Source: Atopsyche davidsoni (lineage: Eukaryota; Arthropoda; Insecta; Trichoptera; Hydrobiosidae). Taken from it: DNA of 64,000 bases. The position numbers and the translations under genes were made by a program. Below the pieces are notes generated by a model. The model had not been told where the DNA came from and did not search any database. It saw nothing but the letters and a program-made list of their open reading frames with translations. Below, piece after piece: positions 46,517 to 58,215 of the stretch (position 1 is the first letter of the stretch; each line of letters begins with the position of its first letter). The stretch is taken from the NCBI GenBank assembly GCA_022113835.1, contig JAILWY010000005.1, positions 2,126,501 through 2,190,500 on the forward strand, read 5' to 3'.

Positions 46517-46960
46517 ATGTCCAAAGAAAGTTTCGGGTATTTGTTAGTTCAGTAAAACAAAAACTACTCGTCATCAAGTATTTTTTTATTATTGTTGATT
46601 AAAACTATACAAAATGGAAAATTATTTCGAGAAGATGATTTTATCCAAATGGTGATCGTTGCGCTGCTGGCACTCTTTTTGATTGCTGATAACACGCTGA
46701 CACATAGCCCTCGATATTGCTGCCATTTCTGACATGATGTTTTGTTTCAATTCCGTTAGGTTCGTCGGATTATTCTTATAAACCCTACTTTTAAGGTATC
46801 TCCATACGAAATAATCAAAAGGGCTAAGGTCGGGGCTTCTGGGAGGCCAGTTGATGTTACCTCTACGTGAAATGACCTTATTAGGGAATAATTCGTTAAC
46901 AGCTTCAATTGATTGATTGGATATATGGCAACTTGTTGGAACCACGTTCTTGAGTTGAAA
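46517..46960 (-). mobile_element. Tc1/mariner-type element fragment, copy 2
   Basis: It starts with TA then CAGGATGTCCAAAGAAAGTT (46517-46536), a typical end of a TA-targeting element, and extends through the C-terminal part of a transposase. It is in the same orientation as the end at 45163, 1.35 kb away. The opposite terminal repeat was not found, so this copy is 5'-truncated near 46950. Confidence 0.65.
46622..46945 (-). pseudogene. Tc1/mariner superfamily transposase, C-terminal fragment
   Basis: The 107-codon frame contains SCHISNQSIEAVNELF, then PNKVISRRGNINWPPRSPDL, SPFDYFVWRYLKSRVY and NPTNLTELKQNI. The block WPPRSPDLSPFDYFVW is the region around the third catalytic acidic residue of a large insect transposase family usually annotated as Tc3- or mariner-like. 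The parts with the first two catalytic residues and the DNA-binding domain are missing. The frame ends at a natural C-terminus close to the element end. It is non-functional by truncation. The exact subfamily is uncertain. Confidence 0.75.
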
Positions 46961-46966
46961 CCTTGA

Positions 46967-47170
46967 AACACCTGCAATCTGGGCCCAAAAATTTTCGCAG
47001 CATCTCGCAATAACGGTCTATATCTATGCAATATACCTTACCAAGAAGGATCCTGTGAAATTACCATCAATCTCTTCGGAGAAGAAGCACTTGCTGATGA
47101 CAAGAAGTTTTTAATGGGACGATTATTGGCTGCGATTCTCTCTCTGCTTGCGTTAGATTATAAGACATAA
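46967..47170 (+). CDS. Unidentified open reading frame, possible exon or coding relic
   Basis: Sixty-seven codons are open from 46967 to a TAA at 47168-47170. The composition is protein-like rather than A+T-driven: GPKIFAASRNNGLYLCNIPY, then EGSCEITINLFGEEALADDK, then KFLMGRLLAAILSLLALDYK. The only ATG is late (within FLMGR), so if genuine it is a terminal exon or a relic. ATTTTCGCAG ending at 47000 would serve as a splice acceptor. It begins just beyond the truncated transposase fragment on the opposite strand. I do not recognise the family. It could be the C-terminus of a host gene, a transposon protein of another class, or chance. Confidence 0.3.
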   Translation, partial: NTCNLGPKIFAASRNNGLYLCNIPYQEGSCEITINLFGEEALADDKKFLMGRLLAAILSLLALDYKT

Positions 47171-50019
47171 AAGTAAAAATATATATTTTTTTAGAAATGG
47201 ATTACTTGTGTTTTTACACGTCATCATTAATTAGCCCATGCGTGTGACCATCAAACCTTTGATATAATCGCTACTACGTTTTTAATTTGACAAATGAGCG
47301 ATGCATTTGTTTAGTAAGCACATAATGACATCAACCGACCAACGCGGGACGCCAGAGCCTAAACGTTTATTCATTTTGATCGATCTGCCCGAGATTCGGA
47401 ACAAGCCAGGCCTGACGAGGTACTCCGGCTACTTATTATAGAGTTAATAATGTTTTAATGGGGAATTTTAAATATTATTATGGAAATTGGTCCAAGGCAC
47501 AGAGTTGTTGGCTACCCTTTTTTGTCGTTTTTTTTTTCAGCTTGATCGAAAAGCCTCCGTGAGGTTATGATTGTTTTGTTACGTGTCAAAATAAATATAT
47601 GTTGATTTTTAATCGTTGCGCTAAGAGTTTTATACACAACACTTGTTAAAATAAAGTAAATTTTATATATTTTTTTATCCTTTTTACAAAGAAATGTTTG
47701 CAAAACGCTAAACACTAAAATTTTCAGTAATTAATTTCAGTGGTTTGGTGTTACATTATATATTTTTTTAACAGTCTTGGGCGTTCTTCTTGTAGTGACA
47801 TTATGACGTTTTGGGTATCGTTTGACCTATTAATTCCAGGCTTTAATATTGTTAAAATGTAAATACGTGTATTGAAATCACCTCGTTGTTAATTCTTGAG
47901 CATTAAATTGATGTTCAGTTAAACTCTTGAGCCCTTCTCAGGAACAGAGGTGGGCATTCTTGGTATCAGACGATGGTATCGGATGACAGATGACGACACC
48001 AGCAACTTCTGAAGGAGCACATGAGTGAGTGCTTCTTGAATAACAATACCATGTATTGTTTAATATGGCTTAAAATAATCTGTCAAATCGAGTACTTATG
48101 TTTAACTCCGTTTAACATGTTAAAATTTTGTGAGTTAAAAAGGTATCCCATATAATAAAAACACGTACGAATTAAACCAATAGAAATTTATTTATTATTG
48201 TGTTTTTTATAGTGGTTTTTTTTTCAAGTTTGGCTAGTACATTTAAAATTTATAAATAATTATTTAACAAGATTTTAATTGCTTCGTTAATGAAACAATA
48301 AATTATCACCCTTTATTCCGTTAACTCGTTAACTACCCCATCAATTTTTTATACTGGCCGGGATTAAATTAAATATAACGGTAAGCACTTAGAAGTGCTA
48401 CTTTTTAAATAATTTCCAGGACACTTACTTAAAACATAATGTGGTTTTTATTACGAAAAAACATTGCACCTCTTAAAAAGACATAAAATTTTATTTACTC
48501 TCATTAATTAATTTATCTTACAAAAACCCTTCGTTACCATAATAAAATAGTAGTGCATGACAGTGGCGTGTCGAGAATTAAAATTCTAGGCATCAGTTTT
48601 ATCAATTTTAATTGTATCAAGTAACGAAAGTCTTAAATAACTATTTCTAAGCGTTTTCTATAGGATAGAGATAGTAACAAATATTAATAATTTATTTACT
48701 AGGTGAAAATCGTACATTTCGAATTTTAATACTGTAAATTTTTTAAATTATTGTTGAGCCAAATCCTATTGAATTTATATTTATATTAACTCGTTTTGCG
48801 AGAATTTAGTCAAAAACACAATTTCACGGTTAAATGAATCATCAATTGAATAAAATTTAAATTAATATTATCCTGGAAAAGATGGATGATATATATAAAC
48901 TGTGTATTTAACGATAAATTCTGTAACAAAATAACTAACTACCTGTAAAGTGTACGGATCAATGAATTTAAAGGAAGTTTTAATATTAACTTAACAAGAG
49001 TTCATCGGACAATTTTTAAAAGAGAAAATTAGACTTTCGAAATTTCATAGAACTTTTATTTTAGATTAATTTTAAATGTGAGAAATCCCTGTCGTGCAAC
49101 AGTTGTAAAAAAATTTCCAATAAAAAGGGGGGCTTAAATTTAAACCAGAAAAAAATACAGCATTAATTTTTGGTATTTTAATTTGTACGCATTCGCACAC
49201 AATTCGGGTCCAAGTCTCTTCTTTCCATATTTTTTTTTGCTTTGGGTATATCATTGTATAGAAGGAATCCAAAAGGTAATTCAAAACACTTAAAAGCTGT
49301 GGATCTTGGTGGTAAAAATTATTTTTATAAGTCGGATATGTGAATAAATTATTATAAATAAATTCGGTTAGATTTTTTTAAAATACTGATACATCCCAGT
49401 GTAACTTGTAATAATACACAAAAATCACAAGTTTCAAATAGATAAGTAAATCAGTTGCGTAAGTGTTGTTTTTTTTTTTAATGGCTTCAGTAAGATATTC
49501 TTCGCAAGAGGTGTAAGGCACAACTTGTTATTTGAAGAAACAGTCGGCCGGTGTTATTACTTCGGGGAGACAATGGCCCCTTATCTGAGACGAGTGATCG
49601 TCTCTGTTTGTTCTAGCGTCAGCAGCTCCTTCAGGACGCGAGCTGGTCATGAGGAGAGGCTCTTCCAGGGGCGGCGCGTGATCTGCTTGCCTAGCAATAA
49701 TGCCTAGCCATACAATAACAATATAATACCACAAACACTTTGATAAAAAAATAAATATGTACTTTCGTAACTGATTCTGATTTTTATAATAAATTTATCA
49801 AGCATTGAAAATCAATAGGCACTGTATATTCTAATACGTTTTTAAACAATGATTACACAGCAAATTTTATTTTACATAGCGCCCATAAAAAAATCCTTCT
49901 TTATTTATTAATTTTATTACATAGCTTGTACTGTACGATTACCTGAAATGTCACGAGTTTTTTTTAGAAAACTTGTAGATTGAGCCTATTGAATATTTGA
50001 TTAGTTTTATATATATATA
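47171..50019. other. A+T-rich stretch without a recognisable gene
   Basis: No gene is supported. GC-balanced patches lie at 47335-47440 and 49540-49700. The latter has overlapping 60- and 68-codon frames on opposite strands without domains. Confidence 0.5.
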
Positions 50020-50198
50020 GGTGTCCCAAATTTAACGCAAGATTTGAATTATATAGAAAACGCAGTTTTTAGTCTTTCGATTGTTATTTTTTAAAGTCAA
50101 TTCAATAGGGTAGCTCTAAACTGTCAGCTGTCAAATTGTTTTTTTTTTAAGTGTTCCCAAAACTTTACTGCAAAAATGGCGACAAATTCAAATCATCC

Positions 50199-50199
<1 letters not shown>
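50020..50199 (+). mobile_element. 5' end of another Tc1/mariner-type element
   Basis: GGTGTCCCAAATTTAACGCA follows a TA tract and has the look of a Tc1/mariner terminal repeat. About 155 bp in, an ATG (50176) begins ATGGCGACAAATTCAAATCA before the sequence is cut off by a (TA)n tract. This fits a terminal repeat, 5' UTR and the first codons of a transposase. The rest is absent. The call is moderate because only one end is present. Confidence 0.4.
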
Positions 50200-50220
<21 letters not shown>

Positions 50221-50235
<15 letters not shown>

Positions 50236-50413
50236 CGTATGGCACCCCTAGCTCTACAGGCAGGAGCATCCAGGTGATTGCCTGTTTGGTTAACTCGGAT
50301 GTACAGCTTTTACATTCTAGAGCCGGCTGTCTGGGCGGAGTGCGCTGCGGAGATGTGAGGACGTGATAAGCCTGAAGACAAACATCTATTACCCGACATA
50401 GTAATGCGCTCAT
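50221..50413 (-). mobile_element. Probable retroposed sequence with poly(A) tail, minus strand
   Basis: On the minus strand a GC-balanced segment of about 180 bp ends in CTAGGGGTGCCATACG and then a run of 15 A (50221-50235), next to (TA)n. A 3' poly(A) adjoining an abrupt composition change suggests a 5'-truncated LINE, SINE or processed transcript. The segment is open for 71 codons on that strand (RTPPRQPALECKSCTSELTK and ITWMLLPVELGVPYE), but I do not recognise it. Confidence 0.35.
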
Positions 50414-50759
50414 TTGTATTTAAACCAAACAAACTCACTCATGTCCTCAAGAAAAACCAGATTACAAACAATAAATAGTATTGATTATTTATAAATGCCT
50501 GTTAAAGTAAAAACTGTTATTGCTATCGTGTCTTCGTACACAAAAAAATATGTATTTTATTTCCAAGTGCGTAAACTTTATATTACTTCAAAACACAAAC
50601 AAAATAATAGCAATCCATTCAAACCTAATTCTTCTAGTTTGTATGCGAAAGACATCCCAAAGTCTCAAAGACCTGTTTTTCAAAAGCTTCTCTTAAAAGC
50701 ACGTACAAAACTACATAAAAACAAATCTCGACACGTCACAAACTCATAAGAACAAATTC
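50414..50759. other. A+T-rich spacer
   Basis: No gene recognised. An 84-codon frame at 50495-50749 is Lys- and Ser-rich and has no domain. Confidence 0.45.
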
Positions 50760-51110
50760 CCCGAGCTCCGAGCATCAAAATACATCATAGACCGATCGCC
50801 GATTCCCCGGGATCCCCCTATTTATATGATAATGGACCGGCGGCAGAGCAGAAACCTGTAATAATCGAGACCACACGCACAAAATGACTGTCAATCTGCC
50901 GCCGGCCAATCGGAAGGCTTTCGTCCGCGGATCGAGAATCGGTCTGCTCTCGGTCACGTTCGGGCGATTCCGGCCCCGCTCGGACCCGTGACTTTTCGAA
51001 CGCCTTCCCCATTCACCGCGCCGCTTCCGGTCCGCGACACTTGACCGGATGCTGTGCGGACTCTTCCTGTACCGATTCGGTTGGAATGTGCAGCGTGCAG
51101 TTCGCTTGCG
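50760..51110. promoter_or_regulatory. GC-rich island
   Basis: About 330 bp with high G+C and CpG (CGCCGGCC, GTCCGCGGATCGAG, CGGCCCCGCTCGGACCCG, CCGCGCCGCTTCCGGTCCGC), one of the strongest islands in the window. Frames of 60-64 codons on the minus strand have no domain. It may be a promoter or a conserved non-coding element; direction is not evident. Confidence 0.25.
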
Positions 51111-51261
51111 GCATTCAACATTTCCTCCACAAAAATAATATCACAGCTTTATTATTAACTAAAGAATTATTACCAACGTTTATAACATAAAATATCAATC
51201 AGTTAATTCGATATTTCAAATCATCAAGTTCCTCTCCTCATTTACATTAGTATATAGTTTT

Positions 51262-51331
51262 ATTTGATGATTTGGTTTCTTGGGTGATACGCCGCTTGGA
51301 GTTTTCAGTTGCTGAGACTATCTTCAGAAGT
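51262..51331 (-). repeat. Family 3 fragment with hammerhead-like motif
   Basis: On the minus strand the order is CTGAAGA (51321-51327), a short hairpin (AGTCTCAGCAACT), GAAA (51303-51306), then CTCCAAGCGGC and the family signature CACCCAAGAAACC (51273-51286 inverse). This is a shortened version of the motif at 63785-63838. The downstream signature is shared with 56121-56278. Confidence 0.45.
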
Positions 51332-54300
51332 TTTTTTGTGGGTTCTGTTCTGCCTTACGACATTGTATTAATCCAACACTCTTCTTCTTCATCGAGTACC
51401 TCTCTTCAGGAGAGGTTGGCGACTATTTCACTGAGCATATATTCATGTTGAACCCGTGTTCATGGTTTTCTAAGGGGAAAATAGTGCAGTGGGTCACCGA
51501 GTCCATCTAAACCGCAGTTTTATATTGGAAGAAAAAGTCTGTGTATTGCTACTGCTCAATACCATTATTGTGTCATCATTTCCTTACAAAGCTCTTGCAT
51601 TTAGATCTGATACTTCTTCGTCTACAGAAACAATAACAAGAGCCTCCCAGGTACTTCCAGAGCACATCCCTACACAATCAAATCCTACTTAGATCCTTTA
51701 CAGCCATGCACAAGAAACAGAATGAGGAGAACGCTTTGCTTATATCTACCAATTAATTTAAAATGAAAAATTTGTCAGAGATTTGCATAAACCACAGTTT
51801 GGTTATATTTGCGATCAAAGTTGTGTAATAGTAAAATAGGCTGCAATGGCGCTTTTAAACCTGACAATTTTGTTTTTAGTGTGAACCATTTTTTTTTCAA
51901 ATTTATTAATGAACTTGATTTTCATTAATGCGAAACACAGTTTGAAAATAAGCGAGTTTAGGTGCGCCCTGGGTATTCCATACGCCATGATGTATACAAG
52001 TGTTCGATGTAAATCAGAGTGCGCGTGCTGTGTGAGGCGGTGTGCGACTTGTGATCGGTAAACTGGACACATTTTTCCAGATAGTTCCACAAATCATGGC
52101 GGACGTGTGGTCACCGGTACGTGTTGGGGTTCGTCCCGTGCGTACGGAAACTGGAAAATGCATATAACACGTATTCTCTTTAATTTGTTTTATTGTTTGA
52201 TATATAAATCATTCAAACCAACAAAACTGCAATATGTGTAGAAACACTTTTTAAAATTTTATATTTAAAACGGTTTTTAACCTTATTTGCCTGTATCAAA
52301 ATATGGACGCGTGTTAATTTTTTTAAACATATACTCATTATTATTATAGCTCAATGTCACTTTTTTTACGTATACGTATCCAAAATGATGTTTTAATACA
52401 TTTGAAATGCAAACAAACGAAAATAAAAATCTTTAACCAGATACAAACGCTAGGCTTTACAATTGATAAGTTAGCTTGCAGAATCGCAGTTTTAATAATA
52501 ATATGTTTTTGTATTTAGTTAAAATAGTTCTACACCTTTTTTTTCTCTACCATCTGCTTAAATGCGTTTTTTTTATGTAATCAGCACTACAACGCTCTTG
52601 AAGAATGTCATTCATCTTTTAATCGTTATGTTGAAGCTGACAGGTATTGTTTAAACACCCGTTTAAAGGTGCGGCTGTCTGATTTTGTGCGTGCGAAATT
52701 GTGCACAGAGCAAAGTGGCAATTCGCAGAACAAAACCGGTAATGGACCAAAACTCGATGACATACCCGATAATGCATTTAATAATGCATTAGCGTTAATT
52801 ATAGTGCGGACGGCAGGACAGGACGCGCCTACGTGCGCCTAGCCCAGATCCGATAAAGCCACGTATTTAACAATCGGAAGCTTAAAATCGCACGTCGAGA
52901 TAAAAAGTTGCATCCGGTCGGCGAGCAGGAGCAAAACAAAAGCTCGCGAAACAAAAAAAAGCATCGCGAATTCCATGTCAATAAGTGCACTCTTGTTTTT
53001 TCTCAAAATTTTGTTGCTTTGAGTAGAATAAAAATTTACGATCTCGGATCCGACTTAAAAATTACAAATCTACAAATTTTTATATATTTTCAATAAATAT
53101 TTATTGTGAATTGAACGTCAATCAAGTGCGTTTTAATTACCTATACAGGCTTATATTACTTACTAATATGATAAGGCATATTTTTTCACATATTGAAAAT
53201 TAAAGAAACTCTCAGAAAAATACACAAGACACGATGATATTTTTCTAGGAGTATATTTAATTAATTAATAAGTTACATATTTCAAATACTGGCATTGATT
53301 GTCAAGCTACTAAAGGTGCGGATTATTCATTTCAAGCAAACCAAAAATTAATTATTTCTTGTTTAATAAATGCTATATTATATTGCAGTGCTAAAAAAAT
53401 TTTTTTTTCAATATAACCATGCACTGCAATATAAATAATATATTATAAAATAAAAATCTACTGAAAGCAAAAAATACTTTTTTCAATAATTATATATAGT
53501 ACACAGAGTTCAAAAAAGAATAATCTCTGAAATATTGATAAATATGTAAAACTGAAGAAAAATCTTTGATTTGTGTTTTTACAATTAATTACACTATCCG
53601 AGTGATTTTTTTTTTATCTCGCATATAATTGCTGTTTTATTTGATAAATAAATGAGCATACTAACCACTTAGTAAAATAATGATGCAGTAAAATTTAGGA
53701 GCATAATTAATAGAAACAAATTGGACTGTATATAATCTCTTAAAATATGGAAAATAAATATAATTTATTAGTACTTAATTGATCAAAAAACATTGAGCCG
53801 TTTATACGTTTATAACACTGGAGTTAAAATATAATACCGATACATTAAAACATAAGCATCTGATTCCAAAATTATTTCACAAACTCAAATTTACTTGAAT
53901 ACTGCCACTTAAAACACTCATTCATAAACTTTTTATAAATGCTGAAACAATGGTAGAATTAAAAATACCAAAATGTAAAACAACAAAAAAACTGACACAA
54001 AAGCGCATCCAAACAATGAAACACATTTAATTCCTGAAAGCACGACTGCGTCATACAAATTGAATGATAACACCAATTTGATTATTTTGGGGAAACGTTC
54101 CCAGCCCTGATCTGTTTCATAATTAAATTAATATTTTTGTGATCGGAACCTCAAATGTGATTGCCTCGGTAACAGCGAGAGGAAAATTTGTCATAAAAAT
54201 AATTATCGAAGCTTATCGGTTGTTGCTAATTCAAACCATTTTTTACTAAAGAGTTTTTGAAAATAAATCCATTGTTCCGCGTATAGTAAACTTTAGCACA

Positions 54301-56120
54301 ATTTTGTTTCCATTTTTATATTTGATAAATATATGACTTACTGTAGAATGAATAAACATTGGTATGCTTTATTCAAACAGGCTCTATTATATTTCATATA
54401 TTTATAAACTACTGATATGTTCTTAAGTTAAAATAAAAAATCACGGAGATGTTAAACTATTGTGAAACAATGTTTAAAATATTCACATTTTAATAATAGT
54501 TAAGCTAATAAAATATAAGTTAATATTGTGTAGTTTAATAAGTTTATATATAAGCTGTAATTGTAATTAAAAGTTTACTTTGGTGATTACATCACAAATT
54601 TATGCCTGAGCGTTGTTGTAATGGTATGTTAAATTGAAATAACCTTTCATTGGTTGATCAATTGGCATTGATTGAAAATGGATGTCATCAATGAATTCAT
54701 TGCATAACAAATACATTTTGATTCGTGAGTCCAATAAATCGTACATTTAGAGACTTGCCAATCAATACAAATGCATTCCTAGAAAATATCATTGCCTTCA
54801 AACTCATACCCACATCTAAAAATAAATTATTTTAGGTTAAGCCTAATTCTATTCTTTGTAATAACCTAAAATAAATATTCATTCTCTTACCACGTTTTAT
54901 TTTATTTTAATAATGCCATAAAATTGAAATATTACTTTCGAACAGAACTAATTAAAAAAATCGTTGATAATTTGTAAATCCATTTTATAGTGAGAAATCG
55001 TTCAGAAAGCAAAATATTCAATTATAAAACAAAGTAATAACTGATTGTATTTTTTTGTGTGATTTTTTTACATCAAAGGTTTTTCAGAAATCTAAGATCT
55101 AAAGAGTCGAGAGAAATCTAAGAGTGTTTATCTTGATAATAAGGTATTATTAGTATTTGGTAATGTTAGATGCATAAAACGATAAAAATTGCTTAATGGT
55201 TTTTACTAAATATCATTGCACATTCATTTAGTAGTTGAATCTCAATTTCTTAGCTATCACGACCTGGTGCCGTACAAAATTCAACCTTTCTTGTATACTT
55301 ACCTATCAACAATGTACCGAAGTTTCAAACCTGTAAATAACGGCTTCAAGCTTTCGCCCAGCTATACAAGAGGTGTAAGTTAAAATTCTAACTGTATCAT
55401 GAAAAAAATTGCTTTTTCATGGTTTTTTGTCGAAAAAAATTATTATTGTGTCTTTGTGATTCTCTGAATGATTATTTTCTACATGGCATATTATTTTTTA
55501 ATTCCACAAAAGCTAGGATTCGTTCAAAGTGCAGAAGCTCTCTGTGCTCGAAGGCAGGCAGCTCAACTCGAACGTATTCGTTTTACATGTCAAACAATGC
55601 TTACCTTTCCAGAGTTATTTATTTGCAAAAGTAGCTGAAAGGTACAACAAATAAAAGTAGCAGAAAGGCACAACAAATAAAAGTAGCGTTGTTTATCCCG
55701 TGTTTACTGAAAGGATTTGTCCATTGCTGGCTCCTTGGGCCTTTTGTGTGGCCATTTATCAACCCGGACAGGCCTTGTCAATACAGGCTTTGGATATTCT
55801 CAGCCCCGAGCCTGTGCGGCCAGGGGTTGTCTGCTCTGTGCCGCGTCCAGTTAGCGGGAATACAAACAATATTATTATTTATTTTTACATTCAAAAATAT
55901 TTGTGGCCTGCTTCTTATTATATACCACTGACGTGCTGAGAGCTCAAAATCTAGGTTTGCACTTTTATAAAATAAGCCAATAATAGCATCGCTATTTAAA
56001 AAACCAATAAAAAATGTTTCGACTATGTCTAAATTGAAACTGAAAAACGTTTTTACCTAAAACCTATTGGTCGTCTACATTGTCCCATTTTTAGACCGCT
56101 TTATTAATTCATGATTTTGA
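51332..56120. other. Long A+T-rich stretch without a recognisable gene
   Basis: No gene is supported. 51360-51480 contains CTCTTCTTCTTCATCGAGTA and a small hairpin CCTCTC TTCAG GAGAGG, reminiscent of dispersed insect repeats but not assignable. GC-balanced patches at 51955-52170, 52600-52920 and 55700-55860 carry only short frames. CATGGCGGACGTGTGGTCAC near 52096 is a YY1-like word. Confidence 0.5.
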
Positions 56121-56278
56121 GGTTTCTTGGGTGTTAAGCTGCTTTATATTTTCTGTCCTCCGACATTTCAGTTCCGATGCTGGAAACATATTCATAGATT
56201 TTTTATAAAGATGGTCCTAGCACCGGGATCATAGCTTCGGAAGACAAAAACATCATGCAACTTAGCACCCAAGAAACC
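56121..56278. repeat. Family 3 inverted dimer, decayed
   Basis: The ends GGTTTCTTGGGTG (56121-56133) and CACCCAAGAAACC (56266-56278) are perfect inverses and continue imperfectly inward. Each arm contains remnants of the family 3 motif: GGTCCTAGCACCGGGATC ... CTTCGGAAGAC in the right arm, and its diverged inverse (GTCCTCCGACATTTCAGTTCC) in the left. The CTGAAGA box and GAAA are mutated, so no active ribozyme is expected. Confidence 0.5.
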
Positions 56279-56865
56279 ACAAAATACTCAAATACTTTGC
56301 CTTCAAACACTCCAAGCACTACAAAAAAATTTAATAATATAAAATGTTAAAAAAATATTATTATTATTGATTCTATATATATTGCTGCATTTGGGTTATC
56401 TATACTTCATTATGTATTGTATCGAGACACAATAAGGGGGTAGGTGTCATGCTTAGCGCCGAGATATGGGTCAGCCGTTCAGTCCTGGAAGAAGTGGTCT
56501 TTGTGAGGATTTGGGAACGACGTAAGCTAAACATGACGTTATATTAGTGTGCATTAACACGCCGAGCCCCGCTGGGCAGACCATTTATCCGAACTTGGGG
56601 CAGTACAATCACTTTCGCAGAATAACTGAGAATCCAGGTTTGCACTTTTCTGATGAATGGAGTAAAATAAATAAAACGATGTGTGTGAACTTATCTTGAG
56701 TTTGCTTGTTTCTCTTCTTATTTAATTATTTCTGACGTGTTTTGGACTTGCTTGAAACACGTTGCGCTGTTTGCATTTTTATCTATGTAAAGCAATGACG
56801 AACGATACGAAATTCTTAAAATATGTAATCAAAATATTTCTGGTAATCGACGAAAAAAAACTAGT
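56279..56865. other. Stretch with one GC-balanced patch
   Basis: 56430-56620 is GC-balanced (GCGCCGAGATATGGGTCAGC, ACACGCCGAGCCCCGCTGGG) with no frame or element recognised. Confidence 0.45.
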
Positions 56866-56952
56866 AAAAAGCTTCACATGTGGGATTTGAACACACAATC
56901 AACGGCTATTGAAACCTGGTGCTCTTGTCTATATAACTACTATAGCGATATA
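56866..56952 (-). repeat. Degenerate tRNA-like sequence, minus strand
   Basis: On the minus strand a tRNA-like head (CGCTATAGTAGTTATATAG, A-box-like) is followed by AAGAGCACCAGG and a B box, GTGTTCAAATCCCAC (inverse of 56880-56894). T runs (inverse of 56866-56870 and 56853-56860) follow where a Pol III terminator would be. The acceptor and anticodon stems do not pair well, so this is a tRNA pseudogene or tRNA-derived SINE head rather than a tRNA gene. Confidence 0.35.
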
Positions 56953-58084
56953 CTCGTTTCACCATACACTAGAGTTGAATTTACGTGTCTATTTTTGGCT
57001 AACGGAAAAAATACGGGTATAACAATATTTCATAAAAAAAGCTTAAACGATTTACGAGTGTATTTGAAGTAAGTACAATTAGCTTTATATCCGACAAGTT
57101 GTCGGTTCATTTCCCTGGCGGGGAGTTACACCCTCAATGGTTTTCCGCTTACGAATTGCGTTTTTACACCAGAAAAGTACGCTGCCGAACCGATAAAGAA
57201 CGAAGACGCTTCTCCGAGGCCTTAAACACTCTTTTGTTTCCTCTTCAGTCTTTCCTTAAAGCTCCCTAGAGCTTTTAACGGTGCTATAAAAATTATCCAC
57301 TTTCTTAATATTACATAAAAAAATACTAACCGAGTCGCAAACTTGAGGAGACGAAATATGAAATTTAATAAAGTAGGACGAACAAAAAGACATTAAGCGT
57401 AACATTGTAATAATTATTTGGCCTATTAAGATATGAACTTAAAGTATTCCATAAAACTTTATATGATACATTTAATGTATCATAAAATAGAACATTATCT
57501 CTTGCTCTTATGCGAAAATTGTTTTCATATAATTTTTGTTTTATATATAGTATACATTGGATCTAAGGGGGGGGGGGGGAAACAAATTCATGAAATATTT
57601 AAAATTTAGATGAAACGATATGATTTCGGTGGTGCGCTCGTTCCTGAAAGGGTTGGCCCGATCTCATTGTGAGCGATCAAAGGGCCGGACTTGGCGGTTC
57701 AATAAATAGAAAAAAATATCTTCTTTATTGTGGCGGAGGTATCTCTTATTAGGGCGGTTAATCTCGGCTTACTTAAGTGAGAGCGATTTGTTCCGAGGGG
57801 CTCGACATGCGAGCGGAGGACTTATTGCCTCTGTCTCGCGTTATTGTTTTATTAGATAAGCCCCGGTCACTTCAGTCAATATTGTGGGTGGGTATGGATC
57901 GACGTATTGACACGCTTTTTTATGTGGAAATATCAAATTTAAATTTATTTAGATTCAAGAGTGAAATGGTGTACTATTGATGGGCCGGCGATATGGTCGA
58001 CTAGGCATATTCACCATAGATAATAATCTGTATCGTTCGATATAATGATAGTTATGCTGAAATGCCGTTTTTGCAATGCTATGA
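56953..58084. other. Stretch without a recognisable gene, with a G tract
   Basis: A run of 13 G lies at 57567-57579 (potential quadruplex former only between strands). 57620-57900 is GC-balanced with a 67-codon frame lacking a domain. Confidence 0.5.
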
Positions 58085-58215
58085 GTGCGTCCAGTGAACA
58101 CCTGTTGATGCCACACGCGCTGAAGCCTCCAGGTGATCGGCCGGTGACGTCACTGGAGTAGAAACCGCGACACGAATCACTGCTCACCTATCCGCTGTCT
58201 GTCGTCTGAGATTTT
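58085..58215. promoter_or_regulatory. Island with a CRE, E-boxes and a hairpin
   Basis: Within 130 bp are CACCTG (58099), CAGGTG (58130) and a perfect CRE TGACGTCA (58145-58152). CTCCAGGTGA (58127-58136) pairs with TCACTGGAG (58150-58158), apart from one bulge. CTGAAGC precedes the hairpin and TAGAAACC follows it, giving a weak resemblance to the family 3 ribozyme-like layout. A promoter or enhancer is the simpler reading. Confidence 0.25.

Noticed and set aside
51360..51480. Possible SINE with CTTCTTCTTCATCGAGT and GAGAGGTTGGCG words
   Set aside because: It feels like a dispersed insect repeat, but no tail, boxes or target duplication could be shown.
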